Positions 33,641-41,573 of a DNA stretch of 64,000 bases are shown one piece after another. The stretch covers positions 1-64,000 of the forward strand of contig NZ_RJUB01000011.1 of NCBI RefSeq assembly GCF_024343615.1. Reading direction: 5' to 3'. Below the pieces are notes generated by a model. It did not search any database. It was given only the letters and a program-made list of their open reading frames with translations, and was not told where the DNA came from. Source of the DNA: Ferruginibacter sp. HRS2-29. GTDB taxonomy: Bacteria > Bacteroidota > Bacteroidia > Chitinophagales > Chitinophagaceae. The translations under genes and the position numbers were made by a program. The first letter of the stretch is position 1; each line of letters starts with the position of its first letter.

Positions 33641-34684
33641 ATGAGTTTACCCCCCGTTTTCAGATCCAACCAGGTTATCCTTCTGTTTATATTATCAGTA
33701 GTAGTCCTGTATTTTGGAAAGCCTTTTTTTGTTCCTCTTACAATTGCAGGCATCCTTGCGATGTTGTTCCTTCCGTTTTGTCAATGGCTGGAGAGGAAAA
33801 ATCTCAGCCGCGGATTATCGGCTTTTACAGCCGTATTTTCTTTCCTGCTCCTTATTGCGGGGATCTTTATGCTGCTGGGATGGCAGATCTCGGGGCTTGC
33901 GGAAGATATGGCCGACATCCAGGAGCAGGGAGGCGAGCTTATCAGCAAGGTTAAAACAACCATCAGCGATAAACTCGGTATCCCGCAGGCACAACAGGAT
34001 GCCATGATGAAAGAGCAGCAGTCGTCAGGTGGAGGAAAGGCCGGGGCATTGGTTGCCGGCATCATGAGTGGAATAATGGGTTTACTGGTAGATACCATCC
34101 TGGTATTGGTATATATGTTTCTCTTCCTGCTGCTGCGCCTCCATTTGAAAAAGTTTGTATTGAAACTTGTTGATACCGGTCATAAAAAAACCGCGGAAAA
34201 AGTGATGACCGAATCTGCCAAAGCTGCCGGTAAATATTTATCAGGGCTGGGTTTGATGATCGTAATGCTTTGGGTATTGTATGGGATCGGCTTCAGCATA
34301 GTGGGTGTAAAAAATGGGTTATTTTTTGCCATCCTCTGTGGCTTACTGGAGATAGTCCCTTTCGTGGGAAACATCACCGGTACCGGCATCACGCTTATCA
34401 TGGCATTGGCGCAAGGTGGCGGCACCAACATGGTGATCGGTGTTTTGATCACTTATGGGGTAGTACAGTTTTTACAAACTTATGTACTCGAACCGTTGGT
34501 GGTGGGTGCACAGGTAAAGCTGAACCCGTTGTTTAGCATCCTCGCTATTGTGGCCGGGGAATTGATCTGGGGTGTTCCGGGAATGGTGGTGGCTATCCCG
34601 GTGATGGGCATTGGCGAGATCATTTTCGACCATGTAAACGATCTGCAACCTTTTGGGTTTTTGATCGGTGAAGATAAAAAGTGA
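33641..34684 (+). CDS. AI-2E transporter family membrane protein
   Basis: A 347-residue membrane protein with about eight transmembrane helices: two near 12-45, one near 60-85, then a soluble helical loop (90-140) and the C-terminal block with the family motif GLLEIVPFVGNITGTGITL and VVQFLQTYVLEPLVVG. This is the PerM/TqsA superfamily. Despite the name, most members are not shown to move autoinducer-2; some are Na+/H+ antiporters. It follows the flavoprotein gene and is convergent with the YciE/F-like gene. Confidence 0.9.
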   Translation: MSLPPVFRSNQVILLFILSVVVLYFGKPFFVPLTIAGILAMLFLPFCQWLERKNLSRGLSAFTAVFSFLLLIAGIFMLLGWQISGLAEDMADIQEQGGELISKVKTTISDKLGIPQAQQDAMMKEQQSSGGGKAGALVAGIMSGIMGLLVDTILVLVYMFLFLLLRLHLKKFVLKLVDTGHKKTAEKVMTESAKAAGKYLSGLGLMIVMLWVLYGIGFSIVGVKNGLFFAILCGLLEIVPFVGNITGTGITLIMALAQGGGTNMVIGVLITYGVVQFLQTYVLEPLVVGAQVKLNPLFSILAIVAGELIWGVPGMVVAIPVMGIGEIIFDHVNDLQPFGFLIGEDKK

Positions 34685-34798
34685 GGCGAAATTTATTTGT
34701 GAAAAAACGGCTCATCTACCTGCTGATATAGCTGAGGATTATGCAGATCGGTCACATGGGGAAATGTTTCAACAAATAGTGTTGCAAAAAATCAGGTC

Positions 34799-34822
34799 AT
34801 AAAAAAACGCCCGAAGGCGTTC
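34799..34822 (-). terminator. terminator of the YciE/F-like gene
   Basis: Read on the minus strand, AACGCC-TTCG-GGCGTT forms a tetraloop hairpin followed by a run of T. A neighbouring second CGCCTTCGGGC segment can form an alternative stem. Confidence 0.75.
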
Positions 34823-34852
34823 TTGCCCGAAGGCGCGTTTTCATCATCTGGT

Positions 34853-35464
34853 TTAATCCTGTTCGGCCGCTTCCAGGTTTACAGCGGTTTCCGCCACTTC
34901 GCTGAGCGTGGAATCTGCATCCTTTTCTTCGTTAAGCGTTTCTTCGAGCAGGGCCGCTGCATCATCTTCACCGAGGGTGCCGGCAAAAGATACGAGCGTG
35001 CCATAAGTAGCTATCTCGTAATGCTCTATTTTCTGGCTGGCAGCTATGATACCTGCATCCCTTACTACTCCTTCTTCCGTTTCTTCCATGATGCCTTCAC
35101 CTTCTTTAATGAGCCCTTCCATTGCCTCGCACTTTTTAGCCTGCGCTTTTTTTCCTAACAGTTCAAATACCTGTTCCAGCCTCGAAACCTGTTCTTTGGT
35201 TACGGCCAGGTGATCGTTCAATGCACTTACCAATTCAGGCGAAGTGGCATTCTTTGCCATCTTCGGAAGTGCTTTGGTGAGGGCTTTTTCGGCCCAGTAA
35301 ATATCTTTCAGTGAATCTTCAAAAAGATCGCGAAGCCCTGAAGCCGCATCGCTCTTAGCTGGTACTTTACCATTGGATGATGACGAATTTTTCTTTGGGG
35401 CCGTTTTCTTTGCGGGCGATTTTTTTGGAGCAGATTTTTTACCTGCTGCTGCTTTCGTTGCCAT
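34853..35464 (-). CDS. YciE/YciF-like ferritin-fold protein with histone-like tail
   Basis: A 203-residue protein from the ATG of MATKAAAGKK; the frame extends upstream, but a basic start matches relatives. Residues 2-50 form a lysine/alanine/proline tail with AAPK/SPAKK-like repeats, resembling histone H1 tails and able to bind DNA. Residues 55-200 are a DUF892 four-helix domain (LRDLFEDSLKDIYWAEKAL, IIAASQKIEHYEIATYGTL). YciE/F proteins are stress-induced and may bind di-iron. The fusion suggests a DNA-associated stress protein; this is inference. Confidence 0.87.
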   Translation of the reverse strand: MATKAAAGKKSAPKKSPAKKTAPKKNSSSSNGKVPAKSDAASGLRDLFEDSLKDIYWAEKALTKALPKMAKNATSPELVSALNDHLAVTKEQVSRLEQVFELLGKKAQAKKCEAMEGLIKEGEGIMEETEEGVVRDAGIIAASQKIEHYEIATYGTLVSFAGTLGEDDAAALLEETLNEEKDADSTLSEVAETAVNLEAAEQD

Positions 35465-35632
35465 AGTGTTTGATTGTTTTAAGAATTGTGTGAGTAATAC
35501 TGTATGTATAATAATAATTATGCCAACAACTATGTACGATCGGTCATTGCCCAACCCTGGTTTTATTTTTTGTATCCCGCATTTTGAAAATGCCATTTCC
35601 GATGCACCTCCAACAATTTCGGCCCTCTCTTT

Positions 35633-35890
35633 TCAATACGAACCGGCGTTTCCATACAGGTAAAAAATCACTCCTTTCGAACTGTCCGGTTTAAACAACA
35701 CAGCATTGAGGGATTTAGCATCTTTAGTCTGCACATATATTTCTTCAAATTTTTGATCGAAATAAAAGGCATCTTCTTTCCGTAATTTTTCCGGAAAGAA
35801 AATAAGGCTTTCCTGAAAATAAAAAAGCAGCAGGCAGATCAGCATGTAACCGATGGATGTGATGAGCAATACTTTTCGAAATAATTTCAT
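35633..35890 (-). pseudogene. truncated alpha/beta-hydrolase (N-terminal part only)
   Basis: An 85-residue frame from MKLFRK starts with a membrane anchor (LLITSIGYMLICLLLFYFQ), continues with FFPEKL and the strand leading to VIFYLYGNAGS, the oxyanion motif of BAAT/FrsA-type serine hydrolases, and stops immediately afterwards. The nucleophile elbow, acid and histidine are absent, and no continuation is found in other frames downstream. It is a 3'-deleted pseudogene. Confidence 0.8.
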
Positions 35891-36137
35891 AATCAATTGG
35901 GGTGACCAGTTCTGATCAAGGTTGTAATTCAGATTATTTTTTACGCCCCATTCAGGCCGGATCATCTTTCCCGCAGTGTACGCTAAATGTACGGTTAGAC
36001 AGCTAAGGGTTGGTATTCAACTGCTCAATGCCTCGTCCTCATTTTTCTACAACCTGTGGAACAAAATCTTTCCCAAAAAATTAAGGCAGGGAATTTGTAT
36101 TAATCCCAAATTATCATTAACACCTAAAATATAACTT

Positions 36138-37370
36138 ATGACACCTTTTACCCGACTTACCATATTGGCCACATTTATGCTCTGCCTGCAGGCATGCTCA
36201 AAAGACGATATCAATGATAGCGGGCCGCAACCCGGCATGGGCGACCCGGTAGAAACACTTCCACCTAATACAGGGTATGCACCGGCCTTTCCCGAACAGA
36301 CAAGGGCTAAAAGCGCCGTTACTACGACTCCTTACATGTCTACCATTCTCACTTCCACACTCGCTTCACCCTGGGGAATAACAGCCCTGCCGGATGGCCG
36401 GTTACTGATCACCCAAAAGGCAGGAACGATGAAGATCGTTACTCCTACAGGCACAGTGAGTAATGATATCACGGGTATACTCCCGGTAAATTCAACCGAC
36501 CAGGGAGGCCTGCTGGGTGTTACCATCGACCCGGAATTTTCTACCAACAGGATGATATACTGGGTATTTTCCGAAAATGCTTCAGGAGGTACGCTGACTG
36601 CAGTGGCCAAAGGAAAATTGTCGGCTGATGAAACCACCATCGAAGGAGCCACTGTGATATACAGGGCCGGGCCTGCAGCCAACAGCACCCTTCATTATGG
36701 CGGAAGAATACTTTTTGATGCTACGCAAAGTTTATTGGTGAGCACCGGCGAACGTTCCATTCTTGCTACACGGCCACAAGCCCAATCGGTATCTACAGCG
36801 CTGGGGAAAATTATCAGGCTGAATAAAAATGGCGGCGCTGCTGCCGGCAATCCGATTTTTACGGGAAGCGGGGCGTTGCCGGAATTGTACAGCATCGGGC
36901 ATAGAAATCCACAGGGGCTTGCTATACACCCTATTACAGGTGCACTCTGGCAAAGCGAACATGGCCCACGCGGCGGCGATGAGATCAACAGGGTGAAAAC
37001 GGGATATAATTACGGATGGCCAGTGATCACTTACGGCATTGAATATACCGGTGAGCCAATAGGCGCAGCCATACAACAACAGGAAGGGATGGAACAGCCG
37101 AGGTATTTCTGGGATCCCGTAATATCCCCAAGTGGGATTACATTTTACAAAGGCGATCGCGTTCCTGAATGGGAAAACAATCTCTTTGTAAGTGCGCTGA
37201 GCGGCAAACATATTGCACGATTGATTGTACACAACGAAATGATCATTGGCGAAGAACGCCTGCTGGCGGGCGAAGGCCAACGCTTTCGCGATATCACACA
37301 AGGCCCCGATAAAGCCTTATACGCTATTACGGATGAAGGAAGATTGTATCGCATCGACAGAACAAACTGA
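36138..37370 (+). CDS. PQQ-dependent sugar dehydrogenase-like lipoprotein (YliI/Asd type)
   Basis: A 410-residue lipoprotein with lipobox LQAC at 17-20. The six-bladed propeller shows the family motifs: LASPWGITALPDGRLLITQKAGTM, GGLLGVTIDPEF, HYGGRILFDATQSLLVSTGE, GHRNPQGLAIHPITGALWQSEHGPRGGDEIN and NYGWPVITYG. Soluble aldose sugar dehydrogenases of this type oxidise sugars with PQQ and Ca2+ in the periplasm. PQQ biosynthesis is not encoded here. A perfect terminator follows 33 bp after the stop. Confidence 0.88.
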   Translation: MTPFTRLTILATFMLCLQACSKDDINDSGPQPGMGDPVETLPPNTGYAPAFPEQTRAKSAVTTTPYMSTILTSTLASPWGITALPDGRLLITQKAGTMKIVTPTGTVSNDITGILPVNSTDQGGLLGVTIDPEFSTNRMIYWVFSENASGGTLTAVAKGKLSADETTIEGATVIYRAGPAANSTLHYGGRILFDATQSLLVSTGERSILATRPQAQSVSTALGKIIRLNKNGGAAAGNPIFTGSGALPELYSIGHRNPQGLAIHPITGALWQSEHGPRGGDEINRVKTGYNYGWPVITYGIEYTGEPIGAAIQQQEGMEQPRYFWDPVISPSGITFYKGDRVPEWENNLFVSALSGKHIARLIVHNEMIIGEERLLAGEGQRFRDITQGPDKALYAITDEGRLYRIDRTN

Positions 37371-37403
37371 TAGCAACCGCGAGTAATACAAATTATTTTT
37401 TTG

Positions 37404-37438
37404 AAAAACGCTTAGATCTTTGATCTAAGCGTTTTTTA
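37404..37438 (+). terminator. terminator of the sugar dehydrogenase gene
   Basis: AAAAACGCTTAGATC pairs perfectly over 15 bp with GATCTAAGCGTTTTT around a 3-nt loop, ending in a T-run. Confidence 0.93.
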
Positions 37439-37625
37439 TTTTATGCAGGAAATGGAGGAATAACCCAACGGAGAGTAACTGTATAGTGGGGAAATATTTC
37501 ATTGCAATTAAATATACAAACGTTTCGGTATAAAATTATTCCTGTCAAAATACAGCGGCTATGGGCATATTATTTGTTCCATTCATTCTAATAGAATAGA
37601 CATTATAGATCATAAAACAGGATCC

Positions 37626-38012
37626 ATGAAAACAAAAAAGATCTGGGCGAATTTTGGTGTACGGGATCTGGAAAGAACCACGGATTTTTACAAAGCACTT
37701 GGATTCAAACCGAATGGTTGGTCCGATCAACTCACGAGTTTCTTCTTTGGGGATGAAAATTTTATCATCCATTTTTTCCTGAAAGAAATACTGGAACCGG
37801 CCATGAAAGGACCAATAACGGAGTCAACGATCAGCAATGAAATAATTTTCACCCTTTCTGCCCAAAGCAAAGAAGAAGTGGACAGCTGGGAAAAAGAAAT
37901 TTTGCAGGCCGGTGGCACCATCGTTTCGAGGCCGGAGGAATTTGGCAAGGGGTACTATGGGTTTGTATTCGCCGATCCCGATGGGCACAGGTTCAATGTA
38001 TTTTACATGTAA
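37626..38012 (+). CDS. VOC (glyoxalase-like) family protein
   Basis: A 128-residue protein with the paired beta-alpha-beta-beta-beta modules of the vicinal oxygen chelate fold: IWANFGVRDLERTTDFYKALGF at 6-27 and YGFVFADPDGHRFNVFYM at 111-128. It resembles the PhnB/bleomycin-resistance-like group. Metal ligands and substrate are not certain. It stands alone. Confidence 0.88.
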   Translation: MKTKKIWANFGVRDLERTTDFYKALGFKPNGWSDQLTSFFFGDENFIIHFFLKEILEPAMKGPITESTISNEIIFTLSAQSKEEVDSWEKEILQAGGTIVSRPEEFGKGYYGFVFADPDGHRFNVFYM

Positions 38013-38047
38013 ATATGAAAGGAAGGTTTTATTCCATCAAAAAATTT

Positions 38048-38227
38048 TCAGGAAGGCTGTACTGAAATATTGCCGGGAAATTCGTGCTGATTCACCAGCT
38101 GAAGAAAAGGCAGGTATTTTATCACATACTCCTTGAGCACCTGCGATAATTCGCCCCTGTCCCAGAGATGCATGAGTTCCTCGAGGCGAAGATGGATATC
38201 CGTTTCTGAAATAGTTGAGTTGAGCAT
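38048..38227 (-). CDS. small hydrophilic protein, 59 residues
   Basis: An ATG-started frame encodes a charged, mostly helical peptide (SETDIHLRLEELMHLWDRGE, then LSQVLKEYVIKYLPFLQLV). Codon use and amphipathic pattern look genuinely coding, unlike the overlapping frames. It has no signal peptide and no family I can name. It may be a small regulator; no more can be said. Confidence 0.55.
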   Translation of the reverse strand: MLNSTISETDIHLRLEELMHLWDRGELSQVLKEYVIKYLPFLQLVNQHEFPGNISVQPS

Positions 38228-38337
38228 TGCAACGCAAACCTACAACAGTTACTTAGCCGATAAAGTAAGACATACTATCATCCTGCTGTAGATTTATTTC
38301 TACTTAATTTTGCAAGATGCTGATAATCAGCTTTTAT

Positions 38338-38490
38338 TTATAACCCGCCTCTTTGATTCAATGTCAGCAATAGCTTGCCCTTTTCTACAATATAATTGGC
38401 CCGTTCAACCGCTTTGACCGAGCCGATATTTTTGGCAGTAGGGAATTTTCCTGCGGGAATAAAAAGCACATCGCCGGCTTTCAGTATCAC
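38338..38490 (-). CDS. possible 50-residue protein or gene fragment
   Basis: A GTG-started frame reads LKAGDVLFIPAGKFPTAKNI, then VERANYIVEKGKLLLTLN. The first part looks like a coding scrap of a larger beta-rich protein. A stop lies directly upstream of the GTG. It may be a decayed remnant rather than a gene. It is followed on the same strand by the 59-residue ORF. Confidence 0.35.
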   Translation of the reverse strand: MILKAGDVLFIPAGKFPTAKNIGSVKAVERANYIVEKGKLLLTLNQRGGL

Positions 38491-38521
38491 CGGTTAATAT
38501 TATAGCATTGATTTTGGCGCA

Positions 38522-38872
38522 TTATTTTTCCACTACGGCCCTTATCATCGCTTCCACCTGTTCGCCATTGAAAGGTTTTTCCAGCACAGCTATGGCGCCA
38601 AACCTGGTGTAATTATCCAGCTTTTCCGGATCGCCGGAGATGAGTACTAACGGTAACGCGTACTCAAGAGAAAGGGCGTGGCAAAATTGCCGTCCATCTT
38701 CATTTTCAAGATTTACATCAATGAATACTATATCGGGTACTACCCCATGAAGCAACTGTTTTTCTGCCGCCGCAATATTGGAAGCCGTTCTTACATGATT
38801 GTTTTTGGAAAGGGCAAGTGAAAAAAGTTCAAGTAGTTCCTGTGAATCATCAACAATTAGAATTTTCGCCAT
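38522..38872 (-). CDS. stand-alone CheY-like response regulator (paralogue)
   Basis: A 116-residue receiver with D8/D9, phospho-acceptor D52 (FIDVNL), S79 and K99 in EKPF, no output domain. It is strikingly similar along its length to the receiver at 23547-23888, pointing to duplication. It has no adjacent kinase, unlike its paralogue. Confidence 0.92.
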   Translation of the reverse strand: MAKILIVDDSQELLELFSLALSKNNHVRTASNIAAAEKQLLHGVVPDIVFIDVNLENEDGRQFCHALSLEYALPLVLISGDPEKLDNYTRFGAIAVLEKPFNGEQVEAMIRAVVEK

Positions 38873-39024
38873 AGCAAGGTTAGTTGTTTGATGGAGTAAC
38901 TAAGATACGCTTAATGAAGCAATTCACCATCGGAAGTATTTATCGATATTTTTCGAAACTTAAAAACTACCCCGTTTGGTTCAGGACTTATACGTAAAAG
39001 GTAAAATTTCAGAGCTTTTTTTAA

Positions 39025-39315
39025 ATGAAGGCACAGCTATTGCATATATCAATAAATATGAATAAGAACAAGATATTCTCGGGAATGAAAGCACTTACCC
39101 CCGCCATGCTTGAAATGATGATGGATTGCCACGAGCGTGAATTGCAGACCCTGGAGCCATGCGATACTTACAAGACACAATCGGCCAAAGGGCTGATACA
39201 GCGGGGCCTTTTCACCTCCAGGATGTATACAAGCCCTACCACGAAAAGAACTTATATGGCGTTTTATGTTACGCAAAAAGGAAAGGAATACCTTGAATGG
39301 TACACGAGGAAATGA
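39025..39315 (+). CDS. hypothetical protein, possible winged-helix
   Basis: A 96-residue basic protein; the ATG at 39058 (MNKNKIFSGMKALTP) is an equally likely start. The segment AKGLIQRGLFTSRMYTSPTTKRTYMAFYVTQKGKEYLEWY resembles the last helix and wing of a winged-helix protein (the TQKGKEYL turn). I recognise no family. It is followed on the same strand by a small acidic protein. Confidence 0.6.
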   Translation: MKAQLLHISINMNKNKIFSGMKALTPAMLEMMMDCHERELQTLEPCDTYKTQSAKGLIQRGLFTSRMYTSPTTKRTYMAFYVTQKGKEYLEWYTRK

Positions 39316-39365
39316 TGAATTAAAAATTAAGAATTAAGAATCTGCAACTGAAAATTTTTGTCAAG

Positions 39366-39545
39366 ATGGATAAAAAAGACCTACAACATCAGGGTGAACC
39401 CTTATCTCCCGAACAAAAACAGCAGGGGCACAACAAACCTTCCACACCCGAACCACCACTCGGTGAAACAAATGACGATGAAGGGGCGGATGGCCTGGAC
39501 GATGATGAAGCCGGGGAAACGGGTGATGAACTTCGCGGCAAATGA
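39366..39545 (+). CDS. small acidic protein, 59 residues
   Basis: An ATG-started frame encodes a disordered, Gln/Pro-rich then Asp/Glu-rich peptide (SPEQKQQGHNKPSTPEPPLG, then ADGLDDDEAGETGDELRGK). It ends exactly where the convergent LLM monooxygenase stop begins at 39546. The composition looks genuinely coding. Its role is unknown. Confidence 0.6.
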   Translation: MDKKDLQHQGEPLSPEQKQQGHNKPSTPEPPLGETNDDEGADGLDDDEAGETGDELRGK

Positions 39546-40574
39546 TCAGGGCTTCAGTTTTTCTTTTACAAGAGGAATCACTTTTGTTCCGATGAGTTCA
39601 ATCGAGCTCATCAGCTGCTGATGCGTCAGCCCGGCGTTGTCCATCTGGAAGGTAAAGCGGTCTACCCCGCCCAGTGCTTCGCTATGCCTGAGCAGTTTTT
39701 CCGCCACCAGTTGCGGGCCGCCAACCACCAATACGCCAGCTGGCCCGATAAGGTGATCGAATTGTGTCCTGGTCACCGGCGGCCATCCGCGTTCTTTTCC
39801 AAGTTTTGTCCATAGTGCTGCATAACCGGGATAATAATCCGTTACTGCCACCTCATCCGAAGCAGCTACATAACCCGGTGAGTGAAGCCCTACTTTAAGT
39901 TGCTCCGGCTTGAAACCCGCCCTGGCACCAGCTTCGCGGTAGAGGTCTACCAGCGGACGAAAGCGTTCTGTTTCACCCCCGATCACCGCCACCATCAGGG
40001 GCAGTCCCAGCGACCCCGCCCTGATAAAGGATTGCGGCGTACCGCCAACACCCAGCCACACGGGCAATTTTTCCTGTAGGGCACGCGGATACACAGGCTG
40101 ATCCTTCATCGCTGGTCTGAATTTTCCCGACCAGGTAATAAATTCTTCATCGCGTATGCGTAGCAGAAGATCAAGTTTTTCTGCAAAAAGTGCATCATAA
40201 TCATCGAGGTCGAAACCGAAAAGCGGGTATGCTTCAATGGCGGAGCCCCGGCCCACAACGAGTTCTGCCCTGCCTTTCGATATCAGATCAAGCGTGGCGA
40301 AAGATTGATAAACCCTCACAGGATCGGCCGTGCTCAATACTGCTACAGCACTGGTGAGCCTTATACGTTTGGTTCTTGCCGCAGCAGCCGCGAGGATGAC
40401 CGCAGGTGCCGAATCGAGAAATTCTTTTTTATGATGTTCGCCTATACCAAAAATATCCAGCCCTGCTTCATCTGCTAATGCTATCCTGTCGAGCAACTGC
40501 GCCATTGCATCCACGCTGCTCAATTCGTTGCTGCCATACATGGCCGACGCAAAACTATCTACTCCTATTTCCAT
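39546..40574 (-). CDS. LLM-class flavin-dependent oxidoreductase
   Basis: A 342-residue luciferase-like monooxygenase: EIGVDSFA start, LDIFGIGEHHKKEFLDSAP near 55-73, RIRLTSAVAVLSTADPVRVYQ and GRAELVVGRGSAIEAYPLFG. These match the family's TIM-barrel FMN/F420-type signature. The substrate is unknown. It follows the MOSC gene by only 4 bp on the same strand, so the two form an operon. Confidence 0.9.
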   Translation of the reverse strand: MEIGVDSFASAMYGSNELSSVDAMAQLLDRIALADEAGLDIFGIGEHHKKEFLDSAPAVILAAAAARTKRIRLTSAVAVLSTADPVRVYQSFATLDLISKGRAELVVGRGSAIEAYPLFGFDLDDYDALFAEKLDLLLRIRDEEFITWSGKFRPAMKDQPVYPRALQEKLPVWLGVGGTPQSFIRAGSLGLPLMVAVIGGETERFRPLVDLYREAGARAGFKPEQLKVGLHSPGYVAASDEVAVTDYYPGYAALWTKLGKERGWPPVTRTQFDHLIGPAGVLVVGGPQLVAEKLLRHSEALGGVDRFTFQMDNAGLTHQQLMSSIELIGTKVIPLVKEKLKP

Positions 40575-40578
40575 GATT

Positions 40579-41376
40579 TTAATTTTTTATTGGTTCCACT
40601 TTATCGGTAATATTGATCTGTCCTGTATTTCCGGCGATCACATTCACGCCGAAATTTATCTTGTTGCCGGCACGGCGATAAGTAGCCAATGTCTTCAAAG
40701 GTTCTTTTGCTTTTTCAGCAGTAAACTGGTTGATGGTGGTGACCACACACCGCGGGCAAAGCGATACTCCATAAAACGTAATATCGCCGATGCGGAATTC
40801 TTTCATGCCGTCTTCTTCAAATGCACCTGTTCCATTGATCACAAGATTGGGCCTGAACCGGTCGATCGGCAGAGGTTCTGCGAGTTTGTTATTCAGATCT
40901 TCCAGCGAAGCTTCACTTAATAACAGGATGGGATACCCGTCGGAAAAACTGGTGAGGCTGAAAATACCATGTTTTTCATTCACCACTACATGCGATTCAT
41001 CAGGCATGTATACCAGTCGAACGGGCATTTTGAGCATAGTTGAAAACCATGCATCAACATTTTTATTTACCAATACTGCTACCGCAGTTTCATCCCAGAG
41101 CCGCACCTTGATTGTATCGGAGGAATAAGGCCCGAAGGGAATGTGTAAAAACTGATCCGTATGTTGTTTGTGAAATACTTTCAATCCGTCTTCCGTCAGC
41201 TCCACCTGCAACAAAGCCATGATCGGATTTTCCCTTTGTGAAACAAACCGGTCCTGGTCGTCTACGAGCATCCAGCGCCGGTCGTATTCGAAACCCCGGT
41301 CGGTTATATTCACCGTTTCCATAGAAATTCCGCCGAGAGATTTGATGGGGTAAATATAGAGTTGGCTTACCGTCAT
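40579..41376 (-). CDS. MOSC domain protein
   Basis: A 265-residue protein. The N-terminal MOSC beta-barrel (VSQLYIYPIKSLGGISMETVNITDRGFEYDRRWMLVD) leads to the MOSC domain with SLEDLNNKL-PLPIDRFRPNLVI and the conserved cysteine in GVSLCPRCVVT. It lacks the ferredoxin extension of YcbX. Related proteins handle molybdenum-cofactor sulfur or reduce N-hydroxylated compounds. A link with the molybdenum enzyme at 17-20 kb is conceivable but not shown. It is co-directional with the LLM enzyme. Confidence 0.9.
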   Translation of the reverse strand: MTVSQLYIYPIKSLGGISMETVNITDRGFEYDRRWMLVDDQDRFVSQRENPIMALLQVELTEDGLKVFHKQHTDQFLHIPFGPYSSDTIKVRLWDETAVAVLVNKNVDAWFSTMLKMPVRLVYMPDESHVVVNEKHGIFSLTSFSDGYPILLLSEASLEDLNNKLAEPLPIDRFRPNLVINGTGAFEEDGMKEFRIGDITFYGVSLCPRCVVTTINQFTAEKAKEPLKTLATYRRAGNKINFGVNVIAGNTGQINITDKVEPIKN

Positions 41377-41400
41377 AGCTTCACAAAATTACGAGAATTA

Positions 41401-41522
41401 GTTTAGAGATCAGGGATCAGGGGTTTAGCAGAAGGTTTAGAGGTTTAGAAGGATTTCCTGAAAGAACATTTCTAAACTTTCTAAACCCCTAACCTTCTAA
41501 ACCTAAACCCTCATCTCTAAAC
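41401..41522. repeat. long imperfect palindrome built from TTTAGA words
   Basis: Outer arms GTTTAGAGAT (41401-41410) and ATCTCTAAAC (41513-41522) enclose many GGTTTAGA units on the left and TCTAAACC units on the right. The same word is repeated at 945-972. Confidence 0.8.
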
Positions 41523-41525
41523 AAA

Positions 41526-41551
41526 AAACGCAGGCCTCTCAGCCTGCGTCA
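41526..41551 (-). terminator. terminator of the 41574-42710 gene
   Basis: Minus-strand stem ACGCAGGC/GCCTGCGT around a short loop is followed by TTTTTTG, about 25 bp after the stop. Confidence 0.88.
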
Positions 41552-41573
41552 GTCATAAATCCACTTATGCTTT

